From Branchiostoma floridae (taxonomy: Eukaryota > Chordata > Leptocardii > Amphioxiformes > Branchiostomatidae): a stretch of 64,000 nt of DNA. The stretch lies in contig NC_049989.1 in NCBI RefSeq assembly GCF_000003815.2, positions 645,045 to 709,044 of the forward strand, in the 5' to 3' direction. The notes under the pieces were generated by a model. That model was not told where the DNA came from. It worked only from the letters and a program-made list of their open reading frames with translations, and did no database searches. A program made the translations under genes and the position numbers. Below, in pieces: positions 27,001-39,000 of the stretch. Position 1 is the stretch's first letter. Each line of letters starts with the position of its first letter.

Positions 27001-30000
27001 TAACAGTTAAAAAGCATTTGAGCTCTGGCCAGCATTACCCACATCAACTAGGAATATGTTTTCCATTGGGCTTACAACTTCTGTTACAATCCCCTGTTGG
27101 AAATTCTGCCATAATGAACCTCACCAGATGCTCCTGACTCCATCAGACGAATGGCCTTGGCCTTGGCGAGTTCCAGCGCCGTGACCCAGCGCTGACGCTC
27201 CACCTCCGAGCTGGCCTTCAGGTGGTAACACTGTGTGCCGCCATTGGAGATGACAAAGTTGCAGGAGTCCTCAACATCGATATACGCGCCCGCCAGGTTG
27301 ATGGTCCCACGGCAGGTATGGGCCATCTCTGCTTGAGTCCTGTACAAAATGTTACAATATTGTAGTTCAAGTGTACTGAATATCATTCAATACAGAAGAA
27401 AACTATTACTCTAGTAACTTGATCTTGGAATCCGTCAAAGGACTGTTTTAAAAATCTAGCCAGTTACTTGAGAAACTGTTATCCTGCATATCTTATTATC
27501 TGGATGGCACTAGGGGTGGGTACCAGTACATCGATATCATACTGGTACAAAACCGTTTTTCTTGTTGGACCGGTCTGAAAAAAACAGACCTGAAAAAAGT
27601 GTCCCCAGAACTTCCACAATATGCCGCAATACCAAAACATACAACTGCTTCCTGCAAAAATAATATATTTCAGGTTAGAACAGTGTAACATATTGTTTGA
27701 AATCATTTTCTATCTTAATGTTTGTCACTGGGTACAGAAAAGGTAAGCTCCTATTTAATATGCCATCATATCAGGAATCTGACTGGGGGAGGGGGATCTA
27801 GAAAATTTCACAACAAACCAAGTGCAACTAGCAAACAAGCACTCTGGGTTCTCTAGCCATCAAAGGCAAATTTTGACAGCATAGCGACTTAAGCCTTGGC
27901 TGGTGGATAGGCCAACCAAACAATTTTTGGTTGCTTTCGCAAACTGTGGCAATGGTCTGGGAGCTTCCCTCAACTGGGGGAAGTTCCTGAATTTCTATGG
28001 CCGCCCATTCAGCCCTCGCTTTCTCGCACAAGCCAGCAGAGATTTTTTCGGGTACTTGTTTTCAACTACTAATCATGGAAGCTCATCTGTTGTTTTCAAA
28101 TCCTTCGTAACACGCCGTGTATTGAAATGTGTTGTCCTGTTGTCCCCACCCCACAACTTATGCCAACATGAGCAGAAAGGCTGGCAAATGTGGCTATACT
28201 GCAAGTTACAAATAGAAGAAATGATGTACATAAAAACAATATGCATAGCTTTGCAGCCTTCCTAGAATTACGAGTATAGTACCAGATTGATTTATTTGAG
28301 GTCCTTTTACTTTTTAGTTACTATTTATTCATGCAATAACCTCAAATTAAGTTTACACCACCACTTTGGCAGCAACTTGCACTACATTTTGAATTTAAAA
28401 AATTGTTTTACTCTATTTGATTATGATATTTCACAAGTTTTTTTAACTTGCATGAAAGCAAGTATCTATACATCATCAAGCAATGGTACAAGCATGCTAT
28501 CAGTTAAAGTTAAATATTATCCGTTGACTACTTTAGGCAATTTTTGCGCAAAGTTTTTTTTTATCTATGTCGTTCTGATAGAGCACTGTAGAAGGGGGAA
28601 ATATTCAACTGGAAGACAATGGATTGCCCTAGCACAGGTCTTAACCACAACTATCAATATACCACATGTTCACATTGTGTTTAACAGGTGGAAAAAACTT
28701 ACAGACCAGTCAATATTTTTGAAGGGAGAATTTATCTTGGGGTAGCTCTTTCCATAGGTTAAACACTCAGCTACTTCCAAGCTTTTTTTCAGACAGGTGG
28801 CATACAAGCACACACAAACACTGCCAAGAACATTTATTTTTACCAAATTAAGCAGTCACAGGTGCACTTTTTCAGTTTGGGTTTTTAGAAACCTTAACTC
28901 ACCTATCCCTTATTTGGAGACCATGTAAGCAGAATTGAAGTCAGTATATGGATATGTTGCCAATATCCTACCTGTAGAAGCCAGGGCAGCAGATATACTC
29001 CAGGATCTTCTCACAAGATGGCATGACTATCCTCCAGGCTCCACTCACAACATTATGTACCAACCACAATACAGATCACCAGTCTACATCACTTCTTACA
29101 ATAACCTCCACATGGCAGCCACAGCCAGACAGCAAGTATGAGGGAGTGTCCACATTTTCCCTTAGACATAGCATGCAGGAACAGAGTATCTTAACATGGT
29201 CTGATGGTATAAAACATGCGCCAAAAATTCATTGTCCATATGATTGCAAACTTGGCTCTATAACAGTACAATTACAAATATCATCCTGCTCCTTGTACTT
29301 CCCAGAGTTGAACCCACTTTTCTTATCATAAATTTATCCAGTTGGCACAAATCTACAATGTGAGATCTCCACAGCTGTGATGTACTGTTTCTTCAAACAA
29401 CCCACTGCAAATATCCTACATGGAAAACTACACTACTGCATGTCCATGTCCATCCATGTCTTCCAATGTCATCAGACACATGCGGCCGTTCTGCTACAGT
29501 ACAAGCTGCAGCAGGGTAGGCTGTGATGGCTGAGTGCCAGCCCTGCAAGGGTGCACTGCAGCATGCATTGGTGGGCCTCTGCTAATTGGATTGCACATGG
29601 ACAGGCCTTGGGGAGCTCAGAATAAGATTCACTCCCTCCAGCGTGTCAAATCATTTGCCAACAAAAGGCAGAGGGCTGGGAGGTAATCAATGGTTTTTGG
29701 GTGTGGCCAATATTCATCAGGCATGTTAATATGTGGAATGAAAATGAGTTGGCTTTTACTAGAAGCATCTCCGCAGGCATGATACAAAATCACCAGTACT
29801 CTAAGTCTAATGGAGATCTAAATAAACCAATAAAACAAACTCCGTTTTATTGACTGAACAGGGAAAGAATACACTTATTCCATTCCACTGGTGCACAACT
29901 TAGTTGCAAATTGAAAATTACATGTAACTAGAAAGGCCAAAATTTGCTTATGAGCAAATTCAGCTTATTTCACTCCATCTTCTCCATGCAAAAATGGATT

Positions 30001-33000
30001 ATTCCATATATATTAACCTTTGGTCTAAAAATACCCCCAAATTCCAAAATAAATCATTCTCAGACTGAAGTTCTGTGTGCATATTTCCCAGGCACCTCTA
30101 TACCAGGTTTAAGTGGATCATCATTTGGTTGTAATACTTTGGCACAGGAGCCAAAAATATACATTTTTACCTTCGCCAAGAAGGCTATGTTTTGAGTAGC
30201 GTATGTTATATGTATGTATGTATGTATGCATGTATGTAACTGAACTGAACTGATGTATGTATGTATGTATCCATGCATGCATGCATGTTTGTAATGTAGA
30301 AGACCAGCATAACTCAAGAACGTCTGGATGGGGAACAGGTTTTCTGCGCGTGGAGAATTTGCGCGTGCGCGTGAAAAATTAAAGTTCCTGAAATATGTCA
30401 GAAAATGTGCAGCAAGGAATTCTAAGGCAGAAAATTTTGAACCTATGACATAATTTCCCATCTGTTACCTAAATTTTTGGTTTGAAAAAACTCTGATTTC
30501 TAGATCCCTTGGGAATAAGTTAATATATTTTGAAAATTTCAAAATCACATAAATTTGACATAAATACAGTCAAACCTGTATTAGGGGCCACCTCTACAGA
30601 GGGGCCACCTGTCCATAGTGGCCACTTTTTTGTCGGTTCCTTGGGTATTATCTACAAGTTGCCACCTCTATACAGAGGCCACCTGTCTATAGTGGCCAAA
30701 TTTGCCCGGTCCCTTGAGTGGTCGCTATAGACAGGTTTGACTGTATATGGAAAAATTACTCAAATGAGGTTTTATATTGTAAAATGTAACAATTTGAGGC
30801 TTTTCTCCATTCTAGAAGCTTCATTTCATATTTCTTGAAGCAAATTGTTTCACGCGCAAATTTCATACTTTTTTGCGCGTGAAAACTTAACATTTAAAAA
30901 TCACTTGAAAATCACTCAGATTAAGATTTTGTACTCTAGTGCAACAATATGTTACTTAATTCCATTTTAAGCCATCTTGTTTGAGCTTTTAAGTATAAAA
31001 CTGCAAAACTCTTGGGAATCAGCTAATTTGCATATTGTCACGCACAGGTTTTTCACGCGCAAGTTTTCACGCGCATAAAACCCCAACCCTCTGGATGGAT
31101 TGTATTGATATTCGGTATGTGATCATGAGTAGGTCTTGATGAGACCTGGGAACAATTAGATTTTGGGACCCCTAGCAGCCTGTACTGCAGCGGGTTTGAT
31201 ATCTTCCAGGGTTGATATCTTGAGTTCTGAACATGCTGTGGCTATGATTTTTGAGTGGTAGACAGCTCTTGATGCCGAGACTCAGGCTTTTAGCCAGGCA
31301 TGCGTCAACGCGTCATCTGGACGCCCTTTTCTTAGAATAACAAGAAATTTTATGCCCCTGGACGCCCTATACTGGGGAGAAAATCCACTGACAAGCATGA
31401 AATTCTGATTGACCAGGGATGCTACAAGGTCATCTGTGGTCACAGTCTTCTACTGTGACATCTGTAACAGTATTTTTGCCTCTTGGGATACCTTAGAATG
31501 GACTATTTTAACTTAAAATCATCAAAAACTCAGCACCATGGAAGGTGGATGCCCCCAGACCACCCTACAAAAGTCACTTACCGCGACTCACCCATAAGTT
31601 TGGACACCCTATTATAAAATCCTAGCTAAAAGCCTGGCCGAGAGGTATAGGTTTGGGCCCCATAGCGGCTTATTTTTTAACTGCAGGGCAAGTTTAGTGT
31701 CATACTTTAAAAGGGAATAACTCAACAAGGGGTTGACAGATTGTTATGATTTTTGGTATGTAGATGTCACAAGTATAAAATTCTCATAATTAATCATTAA
31801 GCGGTTTTGCAATTTTCGCATATAATATGCAAATCAGTTCCTCATTAGCATATTTGGTATCTGCTTAGGTTCAATCTATCATGTGTTACATGTATTTAAG
31901 GTATCGGACCGGAGTTTCTTTTACGATTTCGGAGGTTGGCGGACAGCCTCAGGCCGAAGGGCTACAGTTCCGCTATGAAACGTAGTACGCAAAACTTAAT
32001 CAATATGGTGGAAAGCCGTTTACTGCCTCTTTCCGACAAACCTATTGGTATCGTCTGTTGCCTCTTTATTTTGGGTAGAATATGTAGTAAAATTTTAATT
32101 TTGGACCCGAAAACTATCATTTTTTAACACTTTTTTGATCGAAGCTGCTTGGAAAAAAAGAATTTTCCCAGGATAACGGCCTACATGATGTACGTGGTAG
32201 AGAAGCTAAATTCTTCATGTTTATGCAAAATGAAAATAAAAAAATTCCATGTGATAACATTTTTGCAATCTCCGATGACGTAATTTCTTCGAAATCGCAT
32301 GAAAAACGATGCTATTTGGGTCATCAGGCGAAAAAAACGCATCACCGTTGCAGCGGACTAATACAAACATGGTTTCGCTGGAGGGCCAACTACTCCTCGC
32401 ACAGAAATAATACAACATACGGGCTTTTCAGGAAATACGACAAATCTATGCTCCGCTATAACAATCACCAAGCAATAGGGAGCAAAAGTTAGGGAGACAA
32501 CAGCTTTCGGCCTATTACACCACCCTTCCGCCAACTCCGGTCAGATTTGAACTCCGACCCGGAACCTTAAGTCAAGATATTGAGAACAATGCAACTATGC
32601 AATTTCTACATTAATTATGCAAATTAAGGCCTCATTTGCATAACATGTATATCATTATGAGCCTCTTTGCCTAAGCTACCTGCATGCCTAAAATTATGTC
32701 AATCTGTCATTTCTTTCTGCAGTTGTCCTTTTTGGAATGCCTTTGGAAAAAAATGCCCCTGCATAAATGTTAGGACAGAGAGAGATGGGCACGAATCACT
32801 ACTACAGGATGTCGGGGAGCCCCTACGACCACTGAGGTTACGGGCCGTGAGTGAGAGTGAGTGATAAATGTTAGGGGGCTGAAACTTGCCCCACTTTGTC
32901 ATGACGCTGAAAGTTATCTACCACTAAAATGTCCGGGACAAGAGATACATTGAAAAAAATGCTTTGATAAATTATTCTCATTAATTATGCAAATGTGCTC

Positions 33001-36000
33001 CTAGTTTGCATAATTAGTATTTTATTTTGTTTAAGGTAGGATTTCAGGGTGGCTGAGCAAAATTTCAAAATGATATTTTCCAAAAAATAACTATCAATGT
33101 TATTTGTTATGTTGTTCTATTTTCATAATCTAACATACTTTCCTATCAAATGTCGCTTTTTGTCTGTCAAAATTCAAGAATTGTTCAGGCACACTCACAC
33201 GGAGACGTATTGGCACGTGACATGTTTAATCGAGTCTGATGTGCTGGTTCAAGTACATAGTTCCGCAACAGACGATGTCACAGGCCTAGCCTAGAGACGC
33301 TAGGCATAGGAATGAACTGAATACAGGACAAGTATTCCTTACAGAAAGGCACTGTAACAATAACAATAAGATGAACAGTAAATTGTCGTAAAACGTATAA
33401 ACTCTCTTTAAAAGTGACCGCTCTACAGTCCTGAAGTGGAATACAGTTGTGCTCTCGCCTATCTATCTGAGGCCTAAAAGAGCTAAAATACTGTAGATGG
33501 AAATGACTTCTGGCACTAACTGCACGTTGCAGTGACGTGCTGGTCTTACAGATAATCGACATACGTAAAAACTTGCTAAAACACTGACTAAGCTCTACTA
33601 TGGTGCTGAGACTAAACTAGGTGGTGGGTTAAAAGACGGGATAAGATAACGAACGACTGGAATAGAAAGTTCAAGGACGTTGTTGGGCGGTGGATGGCAG
33701 TTCGTTCGAGATCTGGAGTTCTCACTCTGGTTCTCGCAAGATCTCGCGGTGTCCATCACGTGGTTTGCCCCAAAATTCCCCCGTATGACGTCGTCTCGTC
33801 ATACGCCCATAATTGTTCAGGCACACTCACTCGGAGACGTATTGGCGCGTGACATGTTTAATCGAGTCTGATGTGCTGGTTCAAGTACATAGTTCCGCAA
33901 CAGACGATGTCACAGGCCAAGCCGCAGGGGCCAAGAAGACTCCAATGGTGGGGGCGAGCTGCTTACAGGCGCTGTAGAATGAGGTGCCGCATGACTGCTG
34001 GTACACGTAGGTGTTGCTCTACCGTTGCTCTATGAGGTCTCTCTCGTTGGCTTGAATGGTCTTGGACCAAGTGTTCTACCAATGGTCGTAGACAGGGCAT
34101 AACGACGCCGGGTCTCCAGCTGCCGCTTGTGTTTGTGAGGGCGACACCTGGGTCGAAGGGGAAAGCCGCTTCCCGTCTTGTCCGTGGAGGACCTGTGGCT
34201 GTACATGGAACCCGAAGAGTTACTGTCTTGTCAAATGTGTGCGTTGTAGCTGGACATTGGACAAGGATGTCCACCGTCTTTTTTGGTGAAGACTTTGGGG
34301 CAGGCCGTAATACTCTCATGTCCCTAATAAACGTACCGGGACGTTTATTTTTTTCAGCCTCACAATCCACCCGGTACGTTCTTATTTTGGACGGTACGTT
34401 TATTTTTTTCTGAAAATTGGGGCTTTGCTAAGCCAGGACCCTCAAAGAATTGAAGTTTTTGGGGTTTCTGCCCATATTTCCGCGGTATTTTTGCTCAAAA
34501 TTCACTATTTGTCGGGCGAAACAGCGCGGATTTCCCCGCGTTTTGACCCGTGTACGCGGTACACTTTCAGTGATTTCGTTCCATCTCGCTATGACGCTAC
34601 GAAGTAAATGTTGTTCTTGGGGGAAAATAAGACACCGCACTGACGTTTTGAAATACAATTTTTACATAAATAACTTTTAGTTTTAATTTAGTAGTAGTTT
34701 ACAGTCTCTGTTTACATCGTAAACCAGCACCTTGCACGATGAANNNNNNNNNNNNNNNNNNNNNNNNNNNNNNNNNNNNNNNNNNNNNNNNNNNNNNNNN
34801 NNNNNNNNNNNNNNNNNNNNNNNNNNNNNNNNNNNNNNNNNNNTCGTCAGCGAGGCGGAAGAGTGATCGTTCACATAATAAATACTGGACGTAAAAATAC
34901 AACTATAAGTTCGTTTCCCTTGTGATATGAGTTTTGACGCCGCATATTCTCCAAAACGGCAGGAATTCGTCGGTAAAAACAGCAAGTTCATAATCATTTC
35001 TAAGCTTCAAACCGCCACAAACACTTTCCTCTGTAGATGCATGTGCCATTATGCCGAGAAGGTCACGTCGAAATAAACTTTCTGTAAGTAGGCTTATTTC
35101 TCCGGCAAAAATCAGCCTTAGTCTAGTTTTCACATAAAAAAGTTTCATGTAATAGATTTTAATCGTTTTTATACCGTAATCACTGTATTTCATGCTACAC
35201 ATGAGAATTCTTTTTGCGACATTTTACCTTGGAAAAATGGAGTCGCCCACTGACCCCTAGTGACCTTGTTTATCTGCTGCTGACGCCATCTTGGAAAATT
35301 ACCGGAGACGGAGATTTCCATTTTTGGCCCGCGGAATACGAAAATTGGGCAGCGTACATTCGAGAACCTAAAACATCAGATACATGAACGGACGGTCTAT
35401 TTGTAAAATCTGTCCATATGGTATTCCAGTTTACACAGATATGACGATGTAGAGAAGGGTATACGTAGAGTGCAAAGAGTCTGAGACGAGAAAAAACGCC
35501 GCGTGAATTCAACACCACTTTGGTGGAAAAACTTCGCATAAAATCACATAATTTTGTATAATGTTTCTTTATTCAACGTTTCCTTCGTAAATCGTCTAAT
35601 TTGAGCCTACATTTTGCTGATGTAGTGCAGAAATTGAAAAAAGTGAACCCCGCCAGTCGCGCCGCGCCGGTGACCGCTATCGGCAGTGTTGGCATAGCGG
35701 CCGGACCGAAAATCGTCTGGCCGCGACCGCATTCGACAGGTGACCGCTATAGACTATTTCTTAATGATTAGGTAAAAAATCCAACGGACCGACGAAAACT
35801 GACCGAAATGGCCAAGTGGCCCCTATACTCAGGTTACTCATAAGGCAGGTTTCACTGTGCCTTTTATTACAAAATGGAGAAAATATCATAATTCGAACAA
35901 GATATCTGTTATAGTTCTTCAGCTCATTATTTATACAACTGATGTGGTTCTTAGGCATAAATAAATAAAAAGAACCTACCTGCTTATCATCTTCTTTTCT

Positions 36001-39000
36001 TTGGACAGAAGTAGTATGGACACAGTTAAATACTTGTCAATTTGGTAATTTTCCGGGGGGTATGTTTATTCCGGGGGGTACGTTTATTAGATATTGACGA
36101 TTTGTCCGGGGGGTATGTTTATTCCGGAAGGTATGTTTATTAGGGACATGAGAGTACATGGATGCTCGCCGTCTTGTCTGGTGAGGGCTTTAGAGTGGCA
36201 TGTGGGACGTGGGTGCTCGCCGTCTTGTCTGGTGAGGGCTTTCGAGCGGCATGTGAGATGTGGGTGCTCGCCGTCTTGTCTGGTGAGGGCTTTAGAGCGG
36301 CATGTGGGACGTGGGTGCTCGCCGTCTTGTCTGGTGAGGGCTTTCGAGCGGCATGTTAGATGTGGGTGCTCGCCGTCTTGTCTGGTGAGGGCTTTCGAGC
36401 GGCATGTGAGATGTGGGTGCTCGCCGTCTTGTCTGGTGAGGGCTTTCGAGCGGCATGTGGGACGTGGGTGCTCGCCGTCTTGTCTGGTGAGGGCTTTCGA
36501 GCGGCATGTTAGATGTGGGTGCTCGCCGTCTTGTCTGGTGAGGGCTTTCGAGCGGCATGTGGGACGTGGGTGCTCGCCGTCTTGTCTGGTGAGGGCTTTC
36601 GAGCGGTATGTTAGATGTGGGTGCTCGCCGTCTTGTCTGTTGAGGGCTTTAGAGCAGCATGTGGGATGTGGGTGCTCGCCGTCTTGTCTGGTGAGGGCTT
36701 TAGAGCGGCATGTGGGCGTTGAATCGGTTTCGTGTTGTCGGTCAAGGTTGATGCCGGATAAATCACACCTGTGCTACGCGCCAAGTCTAGTCAGGGGTTG
36801 TCGGAATTCCCTGGCTGGTTACTGTACCCTCCGGTGTCTCTGTTGTATGGGCAGAACTTGGCAGGATGATCCGCGTCCACTTCCGGCCTATTCCTGGCAC
36901 AGAACTTGTACATGGAGTGTACCCGACGCTGAGATGTGGTCGGTGGCGAAGGTGCAGGTATTGGCTTGATACCTGTAGCAGTATGTGCTGCGTGGACCTC
37001 TGGCTCTCTCGGTGGGTGCTGCTTGCTGGAGACCGCCGTGTGCGTGACCGTGCTCCATCTCCAGCGAGGGCCGCCTCAGATGATCTTCCTTCAGTTTTTG
37101 CACCTCGGCTAAAGTAACGTTAGTGTCAATGTTGACTAGGCCGTGTTCCGCGTGGATGAGTAGAATCTTGAAAAAGTTGTTAATACCCCGAAAAGTGTAG
37201 ATGGGCACCTCCAGCATGAGTCCCCTCAAGATGTGTCCCCTGTTCCGGCTTTCTAACGGGTGGGTGTGGGAACTGAGGATGATGGACATTTCCCCCACGA
37301 CAAACTGGTCGTAAGTCAATGAGTCATATGTGATGGCAGTGGTGGCGAAAAAAACGTATTCATGAGGCCAACTCACCTCCCTAACGACCCTGTCGTGCGC
37401 CTTCCTGGTGAGACCGCGGATAAATACTGTGTTATGAGACCTTGAACCAACTTGACCTTGGATTTCTTTTCATTCATACAATAAAACTAGTCAGGATATA
37501 AAACCGTACCAGTTTTAGTTTTAGAACAGAAATTCAAATGGTTCCTGAGATATGGCCAACTTTGCACTTCGGCGCCTAGCACAGGTGTCGGCCCTGTACA
37601 AGGACTATCTGAGGGGCCGCTAATTGGTCTCATTATCTCAACAAATTTAATATTCCAGTTGACTTTTTCTTCTACAAGGAGCTTGCCAGACCGCATTCTA
37701 CCGTTCTAAGTGATTGGGGTTGGGGTTTAGTCTTTTTTAGGGCGGAAAAAGGGGGGGGGGTCGAACGGGCTTTAGACCACACCAAGTCCTATACTTAAGC
37801 ATAGGGAGCGGTCTTGGCGGCCGTTGCCATGGTAACGGCGGGTCTAAAGGTAACAAAAATGTTACAGTTCAAGTCAGCCGAGGTCAATTCCTAACATATC
37901 AGTCAAATTCAGTGTGGTTGTCCGTCCCTGGGGAATTCACGCTGTGGTTCAAGGTCTCAGAACACAGTTTTTCGGGTATGGGGATTTACATGGTTAAGGA
38001 CCTTAAAGTGAGGTGGTTCGACGACTCAAAACCTATAGTAGGGTGCAGATACAATTCACAAGAATTTAGTATGTTCAAGTCGAGGGTACAACCTACAAAA
38101 TATCTGAAAATGAGCATAGATTTGCCTGCTCATTTTTCTATAAAAGACACTTTGATTTGACCCCCAGCGGAGGTCATGGAACTGCAGGAGACGAACAGGA
38201 AGTGCCGGTAACCGTATCAAGGCGCAAATTCCCGACGGCCGAAAAAGCAACATAATCCAACTTATACAGTATGAACACCGATGTATTCCTCTACTATTCA
38301 CCACAGATTCCACCTCGCTGTCGTGCACGGAAGAATAAATACGGCCTTTGCAAGTACTGCGGGGCACTAATTTAACACAAACTACTTTTGGGGACAGGGG
38401 TCGCGTATAAATACTGTGTTATGAGACCTTATGTATGGTGGTTAGACATTCTTTGCAAAAATAATAGCTTCCAAACTTATTTTCTGCCCCTTGGCTGTGA
38501 TCATAAAGTGAAGATTGCGTTGTTAACATGAAAATTGTATTTCTAAACAGTCATTGGGCATCGGCGACTCCACTGAAAACACCAATGTCTTTGTAGCGAA
38601 ATGGACCTTTGTCCTGCGTGTCGCAACAATTCAACCATCTACAAGTTTCCACAGTCAATTTCACAGCTAGTGGTGCGTACTGGTACACCGAATCGGAATT
38701 GGACTTTTAAAAAGTTTCAATTCCAGTCCGTAGTCCGTTTAAACCAAAACATCAAGAACCATTTTTTTTTTTTTACTTCCCTTTCTTGTTGTATACTAGT
38801 ATCATCTAAAACAATGTTAGATGCCTATGTAACCGGCCAGAAAATAACTTAAGTATGTTTGTGAAAAGAAATTGTTGTACCGCCATAATATAAGCAATTT
38901 GCTGAAAAGAAAATGTTATCAAGTCATAAACTTCTATGCTTGTTTCCTTTACCCCTGTAAAGAATGGCGTCACACAATTTTAAAAAATGCAAAGGAACTA

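Larger units (their letters stand above)
13124..27124 (-). other. OSBP intron 2 (14 kb, repeat-rich)
   Basis: Contains a SINE fragment next to a MITE (13421-13765), a 24-bp palindrome at 14020-14043, an inverted-repeat-bounded region with a 19-bp minisatellite (18827-21597), a complete hAT-type element (23537-23989), a second TIR element (25157-25569) and a near full-length SINE (26411-26857). Repeated words of the type CTCAAATAAAGTACGCACC occur near 14590, 14680 and 15080. A GC-richer patch lies at 22030-22280. I found no supported exon in it. Confidence 0.75.
37420..38430. repeat. 24-bp direct repeats bracketing an ORF island
   Basis: The same 24 bases (ATAAATACTGTGTTATGAGA then CCTT) occur at 37420-37443 and 38407-38430, each preceded by CGCG and one variable base. 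The 963 bases between them include an amphioxus-type repeat fragment (37480-37740) and two plus-strand ORFs. The repeats could be a long target-site duplication or old terminal repeats. Confidence 0.6.

Noticed and set aside
36094-36969. 291-residue ORF with a 17-residue Cys-rich repeat
   Set aside because: It is produced by a 51-bp minisatellite whose length is a multiple of 3; the opposite strand is open too, and the flanks are transposon sequence. Reported as a repeat.
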